The notes under the pieces are model-generated. The model did not search any database and was not told the origin of the DNA. It saw only the letters and a list, made by a program, of their open reading frames with translations. Shown in pieces: positions 10,962 to 22,041 of a DNA stretch of 64,000 nucleotides. The translations under genes were made by a program, and so were the position numbers. Location of the stretch: contig NC_030816.1 of NCBI RefSeq assembly GCF_001704415.2, positions 83,082,713 through 83,146,712 on the forward strand. The letters run 5' to 3'. Within the stretch, counting starts at the first letter, position 1. Each line of letters begins with the position of its first letter. The DNA is from Capra hircus. Its lineage: Eukaryota; Chordata; Mammalia; Artiodactyla; Bovidae.

Positions 10962-11833
10962 ATTGTTTAGTTGCTAAGTTGTGTCCGATTCTTTGTGACC
11001 CCATGGACTGCGGCATGTCAGGCTCCTCTGTCCTTTACAATATCCTGGAGTTTGCTCAAATTCATGTCCATTGAATCAGTGATGCTATCTAACCATCTCA
11101 TCCTTTGCCGCCCCTTTCTCCTTTTGCCTCCAATCTTTCCCAGCATCAAGGTCTTTTCCATGAGTTGGCCCTGCGCATCAGGTGGCCAAAGCACTGGAGC
11201 TTCCGCTTCAGCATCAATCCTTCCAATGAATATTCAGGACTGATTTCCTTTAGGATGGACTGGTTTGACCTCCTTGCAGACTGGTTTGATCTCCTTGCAG
11301 TCCAAGGGAATCTCAAGTGTCTTCTCCAGCACCACAGTTCAAAAGCAAAAATTCTTCTGCTCTCAGAAGAATTATGGTCCAACTCTCACATCCATGCGTG
11401 ACTACTGAAAACACTATAGCTTTGACTATAGGGACCTTTGCTGGCAAAGTGATCTCTTTGTTTTATAATATGCTGTCTAGGTTGGTCATAGCTTTTCTTC
11501 CAAGGAGCAAGTGTGTTTTAATTTCATGTTCTGCAGTCACCGTCTGCAGTGATTTTCCAGTCCAAGAAAATAAAATCTGTCACTGCTTCCATTTTTTCCC
11601 CTTCTATTTGCCATGCAGTGATGGGACCAGGTGCTGTGATCTTAGTTTTTTTTAATGTTGAGTTTTAAACCAGTTTTTTCACTCCTCTTTCACCCTCATC
11701 AAGAGGCTCTTTAGTTTCTCTTCACTTTCTGCATTAGTGTGGCATCATCTGCATATCTGAGGTAGTTGATATTTCTCCCGGGAATCTTGATTCCAGCTTG
11801 TGATTCATGCAGCTTGGCATTTCACATGATGTA
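10962..11833 (-). mobile_element. BovB, 3' 870 bases, into the RT domain
   Basis: Reversed BovB reaching the reverse-transcriptase catalytic region: CATCTGCATATCTGA at about 11747-11761 is the complement of the codons for RYAD. Frames are broken throughout, including by the 21-bp duplication at 11260-11301. Diverged, so an older copy. Confidence 0.93.
11260..11301. repeat. 21-bp tandem duplication in BovB
   Basis: The segment ending ...TTTGACCTCCTTGCAG occurs twice in direct succession with one base difference (ACCTCC/ATCTCC). Other BovB copies here have one copy, so it arose in this copy after or at insertion. Confidence 0.9.
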
Positions 11834-11892
11834 TAGATGGTTTTAATGTTAGATTAAACCCAGAAGAAGAAGGGGATTCATAAACTGGAAGA

Positions 11893-12405
11893 CAATTCAG
11901 TTCAGTTAAGTTCAGTCGCTCAGTTGTGTCCGACTCTTTTCGACCCCATGAATCACAGCACGCCAGGCCTCCCTGTCCATCACCAACTCCCAGAATTTAC
12001 CCAAACCTCATGTCCATCGAGTTGATGATTCCATCCAGCCATCTCATCCTCTGCCATCCCCTTCTCCTCCTGCCCCCAATCCCTCCCAGCATCAGGGTCT
12101 TTTCCAATGAGTCAACTCTTTGCATGAGGTAGCCAAAGTATTGGAGTTTTAGCTTCAACATCAGTCCTTCCAATGACCACCCAGGACTGATCTCCTTCAG
12201 AATGGACTGGTTGGATCTCCTTGCAGTCCAAGGGACTCTCAAGAGTCTTCTCCAACACCACAGTTGAAAAGCATCAATTCTTCGGAGCTCAGGTTTCTTC
12301 ACAGTCCAATTCTCACATCCATACATGACCACTGGAAAAACCATAGCCTTGATTAGACGGACCTTTGTTGGCAAAGTAATGTCTCTGCTTTTCAATATGC
12401 TAAGA
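11893..12405 (-). mobile_element. BovB 3' end, second copy
   Basis: Starts with the CAGTT-rich reversed tail (about 11896) and ends near GCTTTTCAATATGCTAAG. It is closer to the usual BovB sequence than its neighbour at 10962. Only ~60 bases of the host L1 separate the two. The minus frame 11997-12485 reads the BovB C-terminal region for about 130 codons. Confidence 0.93.
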
Positions 12406-12640
12406 CAACTCAGTGGAAAACATCCAGTACGTATCAGAGAGAGGGGAAAAAAGGAAAAGAATGAGAGATACAACAAAAAGCACAAATTATATGAGCCAGG
12501 TGAAAATGTCTTACATACATGTGATTGGAATGAGAAGAAAACAAGGCCGAAGTAATATCTGAAGAAATAGTGGCAAAGAATTGATGAAAGGCCTCAGTAT
12601 GACTGACTAAAATTTTTCAAATTCACTCCTAAAAAAGTAA

Positions 12641-13271
12641 CTCAAACATTTGTGTTGCATCAGAGCGTGTTTTAGACTGTGAGCCACAGCCAGCTCCACT
12701 CATCATTCGGGTTCAGTCTTTTCCGTTCAGATCTCTGCAAAACAGAAGGTCTACAAAGGACTCAACAGCGCACCAGTTGCCAAGTGAGCATAATGTAAAC
12801 AAGAGAAAAAACCCAGGCTGATTTTCTAAAGGTGACATGAGAATTTCCAAGCAGATCGACCCAACAAAGTGATGGGTCTACAAGAGAAGACGAACTGGCT
12901 CAGAAAAAGTCCAGAGTTTTGTTTGAGACTTTACATAGATTATACATAGAATAAATACAAAAATGAAACACATGCAAACAATAAAATTGCATTTATTGTA
13001 TACATACAATGAAAAATTTTAATAAAAACAGCAATAATTCAGTCCAGGAGCATCAGTTTTAGAAAGAAAGAGAAATGAAGATTTTTAAAATCATTTCATG
13101 TAAATCATGTGGAGTCACATGGCTTTCAACAAAATGCAAAAAATTGTTTCCATTCTAAACTAATCAGTTATTATCCCATCATTTAACTCTCACAAAGCAA
13201 TTAACTGTAAGAGCTAAATTCTTTTCTTCTTTACAACTTCTACAATTTAGATTCCCCCCCCCTTTTTAACA
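12641..13271. other. AT-rich sequence, no feature
   Basis: Nothing recognised. It ends in a short C7/T run (13254-13266) just before the old L1. Confidence 0.4.
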
Positions 13272-13284
13272 GTTTTATTGACGT

Positions 13285-13378
13285 TTGTGCTCTCTCAGTC
13301 ATGTCCGACTCTTTGCAACCCCATGGACTGTAGCCTGCCAGACTCCTCTATGGGATTCTCCTGGCAAGAATACTGGAA
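13285..13378 (-). mobile_element. Short Bov-tA fragment with TSD
   Basis: Only the tail half of a reversed Bov-tA (GCTCTCTCAGTCATGTCCG to AGAATACTGGA). TSD TTTTATTGACGTT (13273-13285) and TTTTATTGAGATT (13379-13391), which lies in the host L1, so the insertion is clean. Confidence 0.88.
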
Positions 13379-13568
13379 TTTTATTGAGATTTAACTGATA
13401 CAAAAAGAAAATTGCACATGTTAAATTGATACAACTTGATGAGTTTGAGACACACATATACACCCATGATACAATCACCACAATCAAGGTGATAAACATG
13501 TCCATCACCTCCAAAAGCTTCCTTGTGGCCCTCTGTGGTTTTGGTTTTTGTTTGCGGTAAGAACACTA

Positions 13569-13831
13569 AAGTGAAAGTGAAAGTCTAGTCCGACTCTTGC
13601 CACCCCATGGGCTGTATAGTCCCTGGATTCTCCAGGCCAGAATTTGGGAGTGGGCAGCCTTTCCCTTCTCCAGGGGATCTTTCCAACTCAGGGATCAAAC
13701 CCAGGTCTCCCACACTGCAGGCGGATTCTTTACCAGCTGAGCTACAAGAGAAGCCTGAGGATGCTTGAGTGGGTAGCCTATCCCTTCTCCAGCGGATCTT
13801 CCCGACCCAGGAATGGAACCAGGGTCTCAAA
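13569..13831 (-). mobile_element. Bov-tA SINE, one and a half units
   Basis: Same architecture as the 704-1032 element: one nearly full reversed unit to about 13756, then a partial second unit (GAGTGGGTAGCCTATCCC...). The host L1 resumes at about 13838 (TTTCCTCTCTTAACAAATT). Confidence 0.85.
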
Positions 13832-14049
13832 CATGAGATTTCCTCTCTTAACAAATTTTGAAGCACACAGTCCTGTATCGTTAACTACGAGCACTGCGTT
13901 GTCCAGGAGATCTCTAGAACTCTTTCCTCGAGAATAACCGGAGCTTTGTATCCATTAAACAACAACTGCCCATCTTCCCCAGCCCCCGGCCACCTCCATT
14001 CTGCTGGCTGCTTCTGCGTGTTTGACTAGTTTAGATTCCTCATAAAGTG

Positions 14050-14250
14050 GAGTCCTGCTTTCCTGGTGGCTCAGCTGGTAAAGAATCTGCATGCAATGTG
14101 GGAGACCTGGGTTCAATCTCTGGGTTGGGAAGATCCGTTGGAAATTGGAACGGCTGGCTATCCACTCCAGTAATTCTGGCCAGGAGAATCCCATGGACCG
14201 TATAGTCCATGGAGTCGCAAAGAGTGGGACACGACTGAGCGACTGTCACA
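14050..14250 (+). mobile_element. Bov-tA SINE
   Basis: Full + strand element: head TGCTTTCCTGGTGGCTCAG, B box GGTTCAATCTC, tail GGGACACGACTGAGCGACTG. It interrupts the old L1. Confidence 0.92.
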
Positions 14251-14433
14251 CACGTGTTCAGTGGAAGCATGCAGTACCTGTCCTTCTGAATCTGGCATAT
14301 TTCACTTAAAACAGTCTCCAGGTTCATCAGCGTTGTCACAAACGGCAGGATGGCTGAGCAGCTTCCCATTGTGTGTGCGCCATGTTTTCTTTAGCCGTTC
14401 ATCTGTTGATGGACATTTGGGTTGTTTCCACGT

Positions 14434-15251
14434 CTAATTCAGATTTTCAAAAAAGGACGCTGGTCTTCCTCTCCAGTTTCAGCATAGCTCTTCACTTTAA
14501 TCCCTTTCAACTGAAGATGGTAAGCATGCATAAGACTGAGAGCTGACAAGGTATTACAGATTTTCAGAACAACTGGGGCTATCCCCTCATTACGTCAGGT
14601 GTGTCACGTAGAACACTGAGGCTGCAAGAAGGCTGCCGTGAAGATACGTACATCCACAGTTTTTAGTCACGTGACCACTTTGTCACAAAACTTCTGTTTT
14701 TCTTGAGAAGATGAATAGAAATCAATGTTCTCAGCCTCTCCAGAGGATAGCCCAGTTTGTATACACTGTTGCCAAGTAAATCTGAAGACTCTTTTAATTT
14801 TAGAGAAAAACAGAATTTTGTAACTTAACTCTTTCCTTTTTATCCCAAAGGAGAACATTCAGAGAGGACCATTTCTGAGTACTCCATGATTTCAACAGAA
14901 TTCAACACAGGCCATGCCAGCATGTCTTTTTTTTTTTTTTTTCCCAGAAAATACATTACTTCACCTATCCCCTGTGAGAAGGAAATTATGACTAAATACT
15001 TTGAATTCTTTCTTGAGCAAATAAGTTACATTTATAGGACGTGAAAGCCAAAATAAAGTGGTGCAGAATGAAACAAAGCTTCAGGACATGGGGACAGAAT
15101 AGGACCCTGCCCCTACCTTTAGACCTTAACTCGGAGTGGCTGTGCAACCCAAATATGTTGGTTTCTGCCGTACGTCAACATGCATTCAATGGCTTTTACT
15201 GACACAAGGCATTGCAACTAATAATCTGCTCCCCCTAGCCTGCTCTTAACA
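14434..15251. other. Single-copy sequence with poly(T)
   Basis: No gene seen. A T18 run at 14925-14942 may be the tail of an unrecognised minus-strand retrocopy; nothing to its right matches a family I know. Confidence 0.4.
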
Positions 15252-15579
15252 CTTCAGTTCAGTTCAGTCGCTCAGTCGTGTCCAACTCTTTGCGACCCCA
15301 TGAACTGCAGCACGTCAGGCCTCCCTATCCATCACCAACTTCTGGAGTCCACCCAAACCCATGTCCATTGAGTCAGTGATGCCATCCAACCATCTCATCC
15401 TCTGTCGTCCCCTTCCCCTCCTGCCCCCAATCTTTCCAGCATCAGGATCTTTTCAAATGAGTCAGCTCTTCACATCAGGTGGCCAAAGTATTGGAGTTTC
15501 AGCTTCAACATCAGTCCTCCCAATGAACACCCAGGACTGATCTCCTTTAGGATAGACTGGTTGCATCTCCTTGCACTTC
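15252..15579 (-). mobile_element. BovB 3' end
   Basis: Reversed tail CAGTTCAGTTCAGTCGCTCA through CTCCTTTAGGATAGACTGG. CACTTCAG at both ends (15250 and 15572 regions) may be a short TSD. 5'-truncated. Confidence 0.93.
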
Positions 15580-16659
15580 AGAGCATCAGACAAAAATTCT
15601 AGGAAGAGACTGACTACTTTTATTGCAATGTTTTTAAAGAACATATTGGCCACACCTTTCTCACTGCTTTTATGCTTGCACAGGACTTCTCTTGCTAGAC
15701 TAGCAAGTTAGAAATCTAATTCTCAAAGTTAACTTTCTATAGATAGTCCCAACATGGAATACTTTGGAGTTAAAAAAAGTATGGCCTCAGGAAAGGCTAA
15801 AATCTGCCCTAGAAGGAAGTGGGCACAAAAAATGGACCAAGCTGTACATACTATTTCTGGTTTCAGTGCCTTGAAAGCTTTTCAAGTCTTACTCTGTGAC
15901 ATTTAGAGAGCCGTTTAATAGAATAGCCTTTTTGAAAGTGCCTTTCTTCAACTACAGTATCCATTTATACATCATCAGTGTATAATGATAGTTCAAGACT
16001 GATGCTAAAAATAAGGCAAAGGAGAGAAACTGATTCTATGGGCTCAATGAAGCTGAGTTATCCAGGGAAACAGTCCTGCAGAGAATAAGACATGGGGCTC
16101 CCCCACAGTGCTCAGACTTCTCTCCCTCCACAAAGTGAGATCCTAGATAAAATGGACTTTATACTGTTTTTTATGTGTCTGGGATTCAGGAAGTAAGTTA
16201 AGTCTCCAAGGACACATTTTTTTAAAGTTATTGAGCTGAAATCAGAGCAGGGAGCCACAAGTTCCAAACAGAGGCATCAGGTGCAACTGATGTGAAAGAA
16301 ATGATGATCCCACTCATCAATAAAAATCTGAGACTTGCACCTGCTGCTAGGTGAAAAGATGACGTTGAGATTCCTGCATTAAGTTTGACCACCTGAAGAC
16401 ACTGTGGTATGCCAAATCCTAGTGGAACCAAATGCAAAGTCTTCTCTGGAGGGAAATCCCCAGTTTGGGCTCTCAGGACTCCCCAGTATAAAGATCAGAC
16501 AAATTCAAGCTCACAACCCAAGATCAAATTTGCAAAGGAAAAATTAGCATGAATGTGAGTTAACAGAAATAAATTTGGGTCCCCACACAAGGACTTCAGA
16601 GAGGAAGATCATCAAACATAGATAAATTCTGTGTTAAGTGTTTGAAAGAAGGAAATTTT
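15580..16659. other. Unassigned sequence
   Basis: No young repeat. The part 16220-16640 has an old-L1-like style but no diagnostic match, and the minus open frame at 16228-16437 (69 codons) has no recognisable domain. Confidence 0.35.
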
Positions 16660-17138
16660 GTTGTTCAGTCGGTAAGTCATGTCCGATTCTTTTCAACCCT
16701 ATGGACTGCAGCATGCCAGGCTTCACTGTCCTCCACTATCTCTCAGAGTTTTCTCAAACCCATGTCCACTGAGTCAGTGATGCTATCTAACCATCTCATC
16801 CTCTGCTGCCCCCTTCTCCTCCTGCCTTCAATCTTTCCCAGCATCAGGGTCTTTTCAAATGAGTCAGTTCTTTGCATCAGGTGACCAAAGTATTGGAGCT
16901 TCAGCATCAGTCCTTCCAATGGATATTCAGGACTGATTTCCTTTAGAATTGACTGCTTTGATCTCCTTGATGTACAAGGAACTCTCAAGAGTCTTTTCCA
17001 GCCCCACAATTCAAGAGCACCAGTTCTTTCGCACTCAGCCCTTTTTATGGTCTAACTCTCACATCCATACGTGACTACTGGAAAAACCATAGCTTTGACT
17101 AGATGGACCTTTGTTGACACAGTGATGTCTCTGCTTTT

Positions 17139-17904
17139 TTTTTTTTTTTCCTTTATTTTTATTTTTTCAAAATTTTTATTTTTACTTTATTTTACTTTAC
17201 AATACTGTATTGGTTTTGCCGTACATTGACATGAATCCACCACGGGTGTACATGTGTTCCCAAACATGAACCCCCTCCCCCCTCCCTCCCCATAACATCT
17301 CTCTGGGTCATCCCCGTGCACCAGCCCCAAGCATCCTGTATCCTGCATTGGACATAGACTGGCGGTTTGTTTCTTACATGATAGTATACATGTTTCAATG
17401 CCATTCTCCCAAATCATCCCACCCTCTCCCTCTCCCTCAGAGTCCAAAAGTCCGCTCTACACATCTGTGCCTCTTTTGCTGTCTCGCATACCAGGTCATC
17501 ATTGCCATCTTTCTAAATTCCATATGTATGTGATAGTATACTGTATTGGTGTTTTTCTTTCTGGCTTACTTCACTCTGTATAATCGGCTCCAGGTTCATC
17601 CATCTCATTAGAATGGATTCAAATGTATTCTTTTTAATGGCTGAGTAATACTCCATTGTGTATATGCACCACAGCTTTCTTATCCATTCATCTGCTGATG
17701 GACATCTAGGTTGTTTCCATGTCCTGGCTATTATAAACAGTGCTGCGATGAACATTGGGGTACATGTGTCTCTTTCAATTCTGCTTTCCTTGGTGTGTAT
17801 GCCCAGCAGTGGGATTGCTAGGTCATAAGGCAGTTCTATTTGCAATTTTTTAAGGAATCTCCACACTGTTCTCCATAGTGGCTGTACTAGTTTGCATTCC
17901 CACG
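17139..17904 (-). mobile_element. Ruminant L1 3' end, nested, with TSD
   Basis: 5'-truncated L1 on the minus strand: poly(T) at 17139-17149 is its tail, followed by the ruminant L1 3' UTR (GTATTGGTTTTGCCGTACA, ACCCCCTCCCCCCTCCCTCC) and the end of ORF2. TSD GATGTCTCTGCTTTT (17124-17138) and GATATCTCTGCTTTT (17905-17919), duplicated from the host BovB. Confidence 0.96.
17513..17866 (-). pseudogene. L1 ORF2 protein, C-terminal fragment
   Basis: A 117-codon open frame encodes the C-terminus of L1 ORF2p (the endonuclease/reverse-transcriptase polyprotein). It includes FLKKLQIELPYDLAIPLLGI and RTWKQPRCPSADEW, blocks typical of the segment after the RT domain. No endonuclease, RT active site or complete cysteine motif is present because the element is 5'-truncated. 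The first Met is internal. Non-functional remnant; the intact frame means the insertion is not very old. Confidence 0.9.
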
Positions 17905-18029
17905 GATATCTCTGCTTTTAATACATTATCTGGGTTTGTCATAGCTTTCCTTCCAAGGAGCAAGTGTCTTTTATTTTCATGGCTGTGGTCACTGTCTGCA
18001 GTGATTTTGGAGCCCAAGAAAATAAAAAT

Positions 18030-18808
18030 GATTATAAGACTTCAAAATATGTTTTTAATACAAAGGAAGAAAGAAAGAGTTAGGAAGGCAAGCGGTGAAA
18101 ACCGCACTTGACTTCTATGACTCATTTGTTGGACCATCAGACTTTCAGATCTGGTCTCGTCTCTTGGAAAGACTCACACATTCTTGAACACATGGATTAC
18201 TAGACATCTCAAGAGTGACAGTGTTCCTCACATGCCGTTAATATTTCTGACTACCCACTTGTTAAAGCAGAGCCTTGAACACTACTGGACATGAGTTTCT
18301 CCTGAGTCTCCCTCCCTTGGTCACTCATCTGATAGCCGTCTACCTCTGAGAGCTGATCACCTAGGTGCAGAGGGAAAACCCAGACGGGCTCAATCACTGC
18401 TTTGCACTCCACTGTCCTGAGACCAAGTCCTAAGAAATGATGGTGGATCTTCACACACCAAAGCTGACACTTGAATGGCTCCATGCCCTGGAATTAAGCA
18501 GCAGGTTCCTACATTTTCTGGGAGAGGGGAAGCAGCAGGAGGGTTATTTAGCCAAAAACATTTTGTAGGAACATTTTTTTTTTCAGTCTATCCATCAGCC
18601 AACACCATTGGACATCTACTTGTCTCCAGCAATGCCCTGGGCACTATAAAGTAGTTCAAAGAAATGTCTAAGTCATGGCCCCGTGCAGCAGGCTCAAAGA
18701 TTATCTGGGAGGGTTGGATGGTGTACCAGTCAAGGTTCAATGAGAAAAGCAAAGCCAGGTTTTAGGGATAGGGCATTTAATGTGAATCAGACCTCACATT
18801 AGGGTCTA
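18030..18808. other. Unassigned sequence
   Basis: No gene. The part 18590-18680 (TTGGACATCTACTTGTCTCC, GCCCTGGGCACTATAAAG) is faintly L2/MIR-like. Otherwise nothing recognised. Confidence 0.35.
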
Positions 18809-19013
18809 ATTAGACTTCCCTGGTGATTCAGACAGCAGAGCGTCTGCCTGCAACGCGGGAGATCCGGGTTCCATCCCTGGGTCTGGAAGATCTGGAGAAG
18901 GAAATGGCAACCCGGTCCAGTATTCTTGTCTGGAGAATTCCATGAACAGAGGGACCTGGTAGGCTACAGTCCATGAGATTGCAAAGAGTCGGACATGACT
19001 GAGCGACTTCACT
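18809..19013 (+). mobile_element. Bov-tA SINE
   Basis: Head AGACTTCCCTGGTGATTCAG, CpG-bearing A/B region CGCGGGAGATCCGGGTTCC, tail CATGACTGAGCGACTTCAC. Several CpGs are retained, so it is relatively young. Confidence 0.93.
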
Positions 19014-19449
19014 TCAGACTTCACATAAATCTAGGAGTGGCTTAAGAAATGAAGACTTGGAAGGCAAAGTTTGAAGGATCAGAGAAGAATCACTCATTAG
19101 GCCACCTGTGGCTCTAACAGAAAAGTCAGAGCTTGTGGGGAAATCTGAGAAGCTGGGGTGGGCAGCCCCCAAGTGAGACAATAAAGGGGTCTTATGGAGG
19201 GGGATTTCGGGCCATGCCTCAGTGGCTTCTACCTCCGAGGGTCTATGGCCTGATACTGGGCTTGGACCCACTATGGTCAGCCAAGCCAGCAGCTGGGCAG
19301 AAGAGCTGGACACAGAGCAGAGAGAACCTGGGACAAGCTGGGAGCCACTGGGCAGCTCTGAGTCTATCCATCACTAGACATGACCACCAGGAACTTCTGT
19401 AAGTGATGGTCACCTTTACTCCTGCCTTCCAAGGCTCACACAAATTGCT
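19014..19449. other. Single-copy sequence
   Basis: No repeat or exon recognised. Open frames on both strands are unassigned. Confidence 0.4.
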
Positions 19450-19592
19450 TTCAGTTCAGTTCCGTTTAGTCGCTCAGTTGTATCCAACTCTTTGTGACCC
19501 CACGAACCACAGCACACCAGGCTTCCCTGTCCATCACCAACTCCCAGAGTTTACCCAAACTCATGTCCATTGAGTTGGTGATGCCATCCAAA
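19450..19592 (-). mobile_element. BovB 3' end, short
   Basis: The last ~140 bases of BovB in reverse orientation, from the CAGTTCAGTT tail to GTGATGCCATCCAAATC. 5'-truncated. Confidence 0.9.
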
Positions 19593-19858
19593 TCTCGATT
19601 CCAAATCTCTTTGGCCAACTCTAACCCAGGGAAGGAAATGTAAGGAATCGCAGTGCACCCAGCTTGACCACGTTGGCCCAGAACAACCTAGCACAGCTGG
19701 CAATGGAGAACAGTTCCTGAGTGAAGAACATAGCTTGAAGAAGACAGAGAAAAGGTGGGTAGAGTGTATGTAAAACATCCATGAAGGAGGCACAGCACTC
19801 ACCAAGGTTCAAGGAAAGATATGATTAGAATATGGGGAAAGGCGAGAACAAGCAAATC

Positions 19859-20301
19859 AATTCAGTTCAGTCGCTCAGTTCAGTTGTGTCTAACTCTTTG
19901 CAACCCCATGGACTGCAGCATGCCAGGCTTCCTTGTTCATTACCAACTCTCGTAGTTCACCCAAACCCATGTCCATTGAGTCGGTGATGCCATCCAACCA
20001 TCTCATCCTCTGTCGTCCCCTTCTCCTTCTGCCCTCAATCTTTCCCAGCATCAGGGTCTTTTCCAATGAGTCAGTTCTTCGCATCAGGTGGCCAAAGTAT
20101 TGGAGTTTCAGCTTCAGCATCAGTCCTTCCAAAGAATATTCAGGATTGATTTCCTTTCGGATGGACTGGTTGGATCTCCTTGCAGTCCAAGGGACTCTCA
20201 AGAGTCTTCTCCAACACCGCAGTTCAAAAGCATCAATTCTTCTGTGCTCAGCTTTCTTTATGGGCCAACTCTCACATCCATATGTGACTACTGAAAAACC
20301 A
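19859..20301 (-). mobile_element. BovB 3' end
   Basis: Reversed BovB from the tail to CATCCATATGTGACTACTGAAA. The minus-strand frame 19890-20201 is open for 103 codons and reads the conserved C-terminal block (VPWTARRSNQSI, KIEGRRRRGRQRMRWLDG). Confidence 0.94.
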
Positions 20302-21317
20302 ACATGGCTGCTTTTTTATTTCAGTGTTGGTCCCGGGTGTATACAGCTTCTGCAGAACACTGACAGGAACCATGGGCTCCTGACCTGGGCTGTGACGTGG
20401 GGACACAGAGACAAACGAAGAGCATTGTCTGGCACTTGACTCTGTCCTGGGGGGAGACTGAGCCAGGGTCCTGCTGCCCAGACCTGGAGAAACGCGTGTG
20501 TCCCGCGGCCTCATCTTCGCATCCCACTGCTTCTGTGTCTCCTCGGCAACTACTTGGCAGGCCTGCCCAAAAAGGGAAGTCTGCTTCGAGAATAATGAAT
20601 TCTGTCTGGCTGCTTTTTAAGGGCAAATTTTAAAATAAAGACAGCATTGAAAGCAAGTAGTGTTTTGTTCTCTGGTGACCTCAGTGAGGTGTCTGCCAGT
20701 ACCAGGGCCCAATAGCCTGGATTACAGGTCCAATGAGCCGGTGGCCCAGAGCACAGAGCGAACAGTGCAGAGAAGGGGCCCCGAGCTGTCAGCTTGCACC
20801 ATGGCAGGAGGAAGAGCGGCCACTTCCTAAAGGGTCCCACCAGGGAGGGGCTGCAGAGGTGGCCCTGGGTACCTCACAGGGGAGGAGAGTGGGGAAATGC
20901 TTAAAGGGTGCCTGGTGCTCAGAAGGAAAGAAGTTCTGAGAGGAAGGAGGTTGTACCAATGAAGACATGGGCTCCCCAAAGATGAACTTCAAATCTCAAC
21001 CTGTTGCTGTGTAGCCCAAAACCTCAGGAGCCTTCAGAGAGCCAAACAGTAACATAGGAGCATAAGATGCCTCTGGTCCCATCATCCTGTAAACTGTGTC
21101 TCCTCGTTTCAGGAGATTTGCAAGCAAGTGTTCTCCTGCGGGTTCCTTTGGGAACAATAGCAGATGTTTTCGAAGCTATCTGTTCATTATTTTCAGGTCC
21201 TCTCCCCCAGATTGTCAACATTTCAATAGACTCTTCACCTTGCCAGCTCCACGTGTATGTTACTGTATACATGGAAGAATATTTTGATTGGGATGCTGTA
21301 TTGCTAACTGGGAAGAT
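20302..21317. other. Single-copy, GC-richer sequence; possible exon ends
   Basis: No known gene. A pyrimidine tract plus CAG (CTTTTTTATTTCAG, ending about 20323) is followed 310 bases later by AATAAA (about 20634), and a + frame is open at 20397-20633. Another + frame runs 21067-21351 with no recognised domain. These are weak hints of a terminal exon, not a call. Confidence 0.25.
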
Positions 21318-21333
21318 TAATGTTAACAGGCTT

Positions 21334-21760
21334 AAAATTTTTTTTAATTGAAGAATAATTGCTTTGCAGAATATTTTTGTTTTCTGTTAAAACTCAACAT
21401 GAATCACCCATAGGTATACATATATCCCCTCCCTTTTGAACCTCCCTCCCATCTCCCACCTCATCCCACCCCTCTAGATTGATACAGAGCCCCTGTTTGA
21501 GTTTCCTGAGACATACAGCAAATTCCCATTGGTGATCTATTTTACACACGGTATTGTAAGTTTCCATGTTACTCTCTCCATGCATCTCGCCCTCTCCTCC
21601 CCTGTCCCCGTGTCCATAAGTCTATTCTCTGTCTGTTTCTCCATTGATGCCCTGAAAATCAATTCTTCAGTACCATCTTTCTAGATTCCATACATATATG
21701 CGTTAGCATATGGTATTCATCTTTCACTTTCTGACTCACTTCACTCTGTATAATAGGTTC
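21334..21760 (-). mobile_element. L1 3' UTR fragment with TSD
   Basis: Minus-strand ruminant L1 3' end: AATTGAAGAATAATTGCTTT near the tail, ACATATATCCCCTCCCTTTT, CAAATTCCCATTGGTGATC. TSD TAATGTTAACAGGCTT (21318-21333) and TAACGTTAACAGACTT (21761-21776). It is older than the 17139 L1 by its TSD differences. Confidence 0.93.
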
Positions 21761-21828
21761 TAACGTTAACAGACTTTTTAAATGGCATTGAGGAATACTG
21801 AGGTGCTTTCTGTCCCATTAGGTCACTA

Positions 21829-22041
21829 AGTGAGTGTCAGTAGCTCAGTCATATCTGACTGTTTGTGACCCCATCCATGAACTGTAGCCCACCAGGCTCC
21901 TCCATCCATGGGATTCTCCAGCAAGAATACTGGAGTGGGTTGCCATTCCCTTCTCCAGGGATATCTTCCCAACCCAGGGATCAAACCCAGGTCTCGCAGC
22001 ATTGCAGGCGGATCCTTTACTTCGGCGCCACCTGGGAAGGG
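21829..22041 (-). mobile_element. Bov-tA SINE
   Basis: Reversed unit from AGTGTCAGTAGCTCAGTC to GGCGCCACCTGGGAAG. It carries a short extra ATCC duplication in CCCCATCCATGAACTG. Confidence 0.9.

Larger units (their letters stand above)
9780..12640 (+). mobile_element. Old L1 (L1M type), ORF1 side, interrupted
   Basis: Diverged L1 on the + strand. The recognisable ORF1-proximal part runs 10680-10960 (ATTCAATAACTATTACCAGG, ATGGATATTCTAGAACTGAA) and resumes at 12410-12600 (CATCCAGTACGTATC, AATATCTGAAGAAATAGTGG). Three later elements sit inside it: a Bov-tA (10192-10419) and two BovB copies (10962-11833, 11893-12405). The reading frame is destroyed. The 9780 boundary is soft. Confidence 0.65.
13272..14433 (-). 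mobile_element. Old L1 3' region split by three SINEs
   Basis: Minus-strand L1 3' end and ORF2 C-terminal region of an ancient type: TTTTATTGA (13273), GATAAACATGTCCATCACC (13490), CCCCAGCCCCCGGCCACC (13978), CCAGGTTCATCAGCGTTGTC (14319), TTCATCTGTTGATGGACAT (14399). The pieces are collinear once the three Bov-tA inserts are removed. Confidence 0.8.
16660..18029 (-). mobile_element. BovB split by an L1
   Basis: An older reversed BovB: 16660-17138 and 17905-18029 are collinear parts separated by a 766-base L1. The left part covers the 3' end through the C-terminal region. The right part resumes at GATATCTCTGCTTTT. Confidence 0.93.

Noticed and set aside
14925..14942. Poly(T) as the end of a processed pseudogene
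   Set aside because: The sequence to the right has no recognisable reversed coding region and no matching duplication was found.
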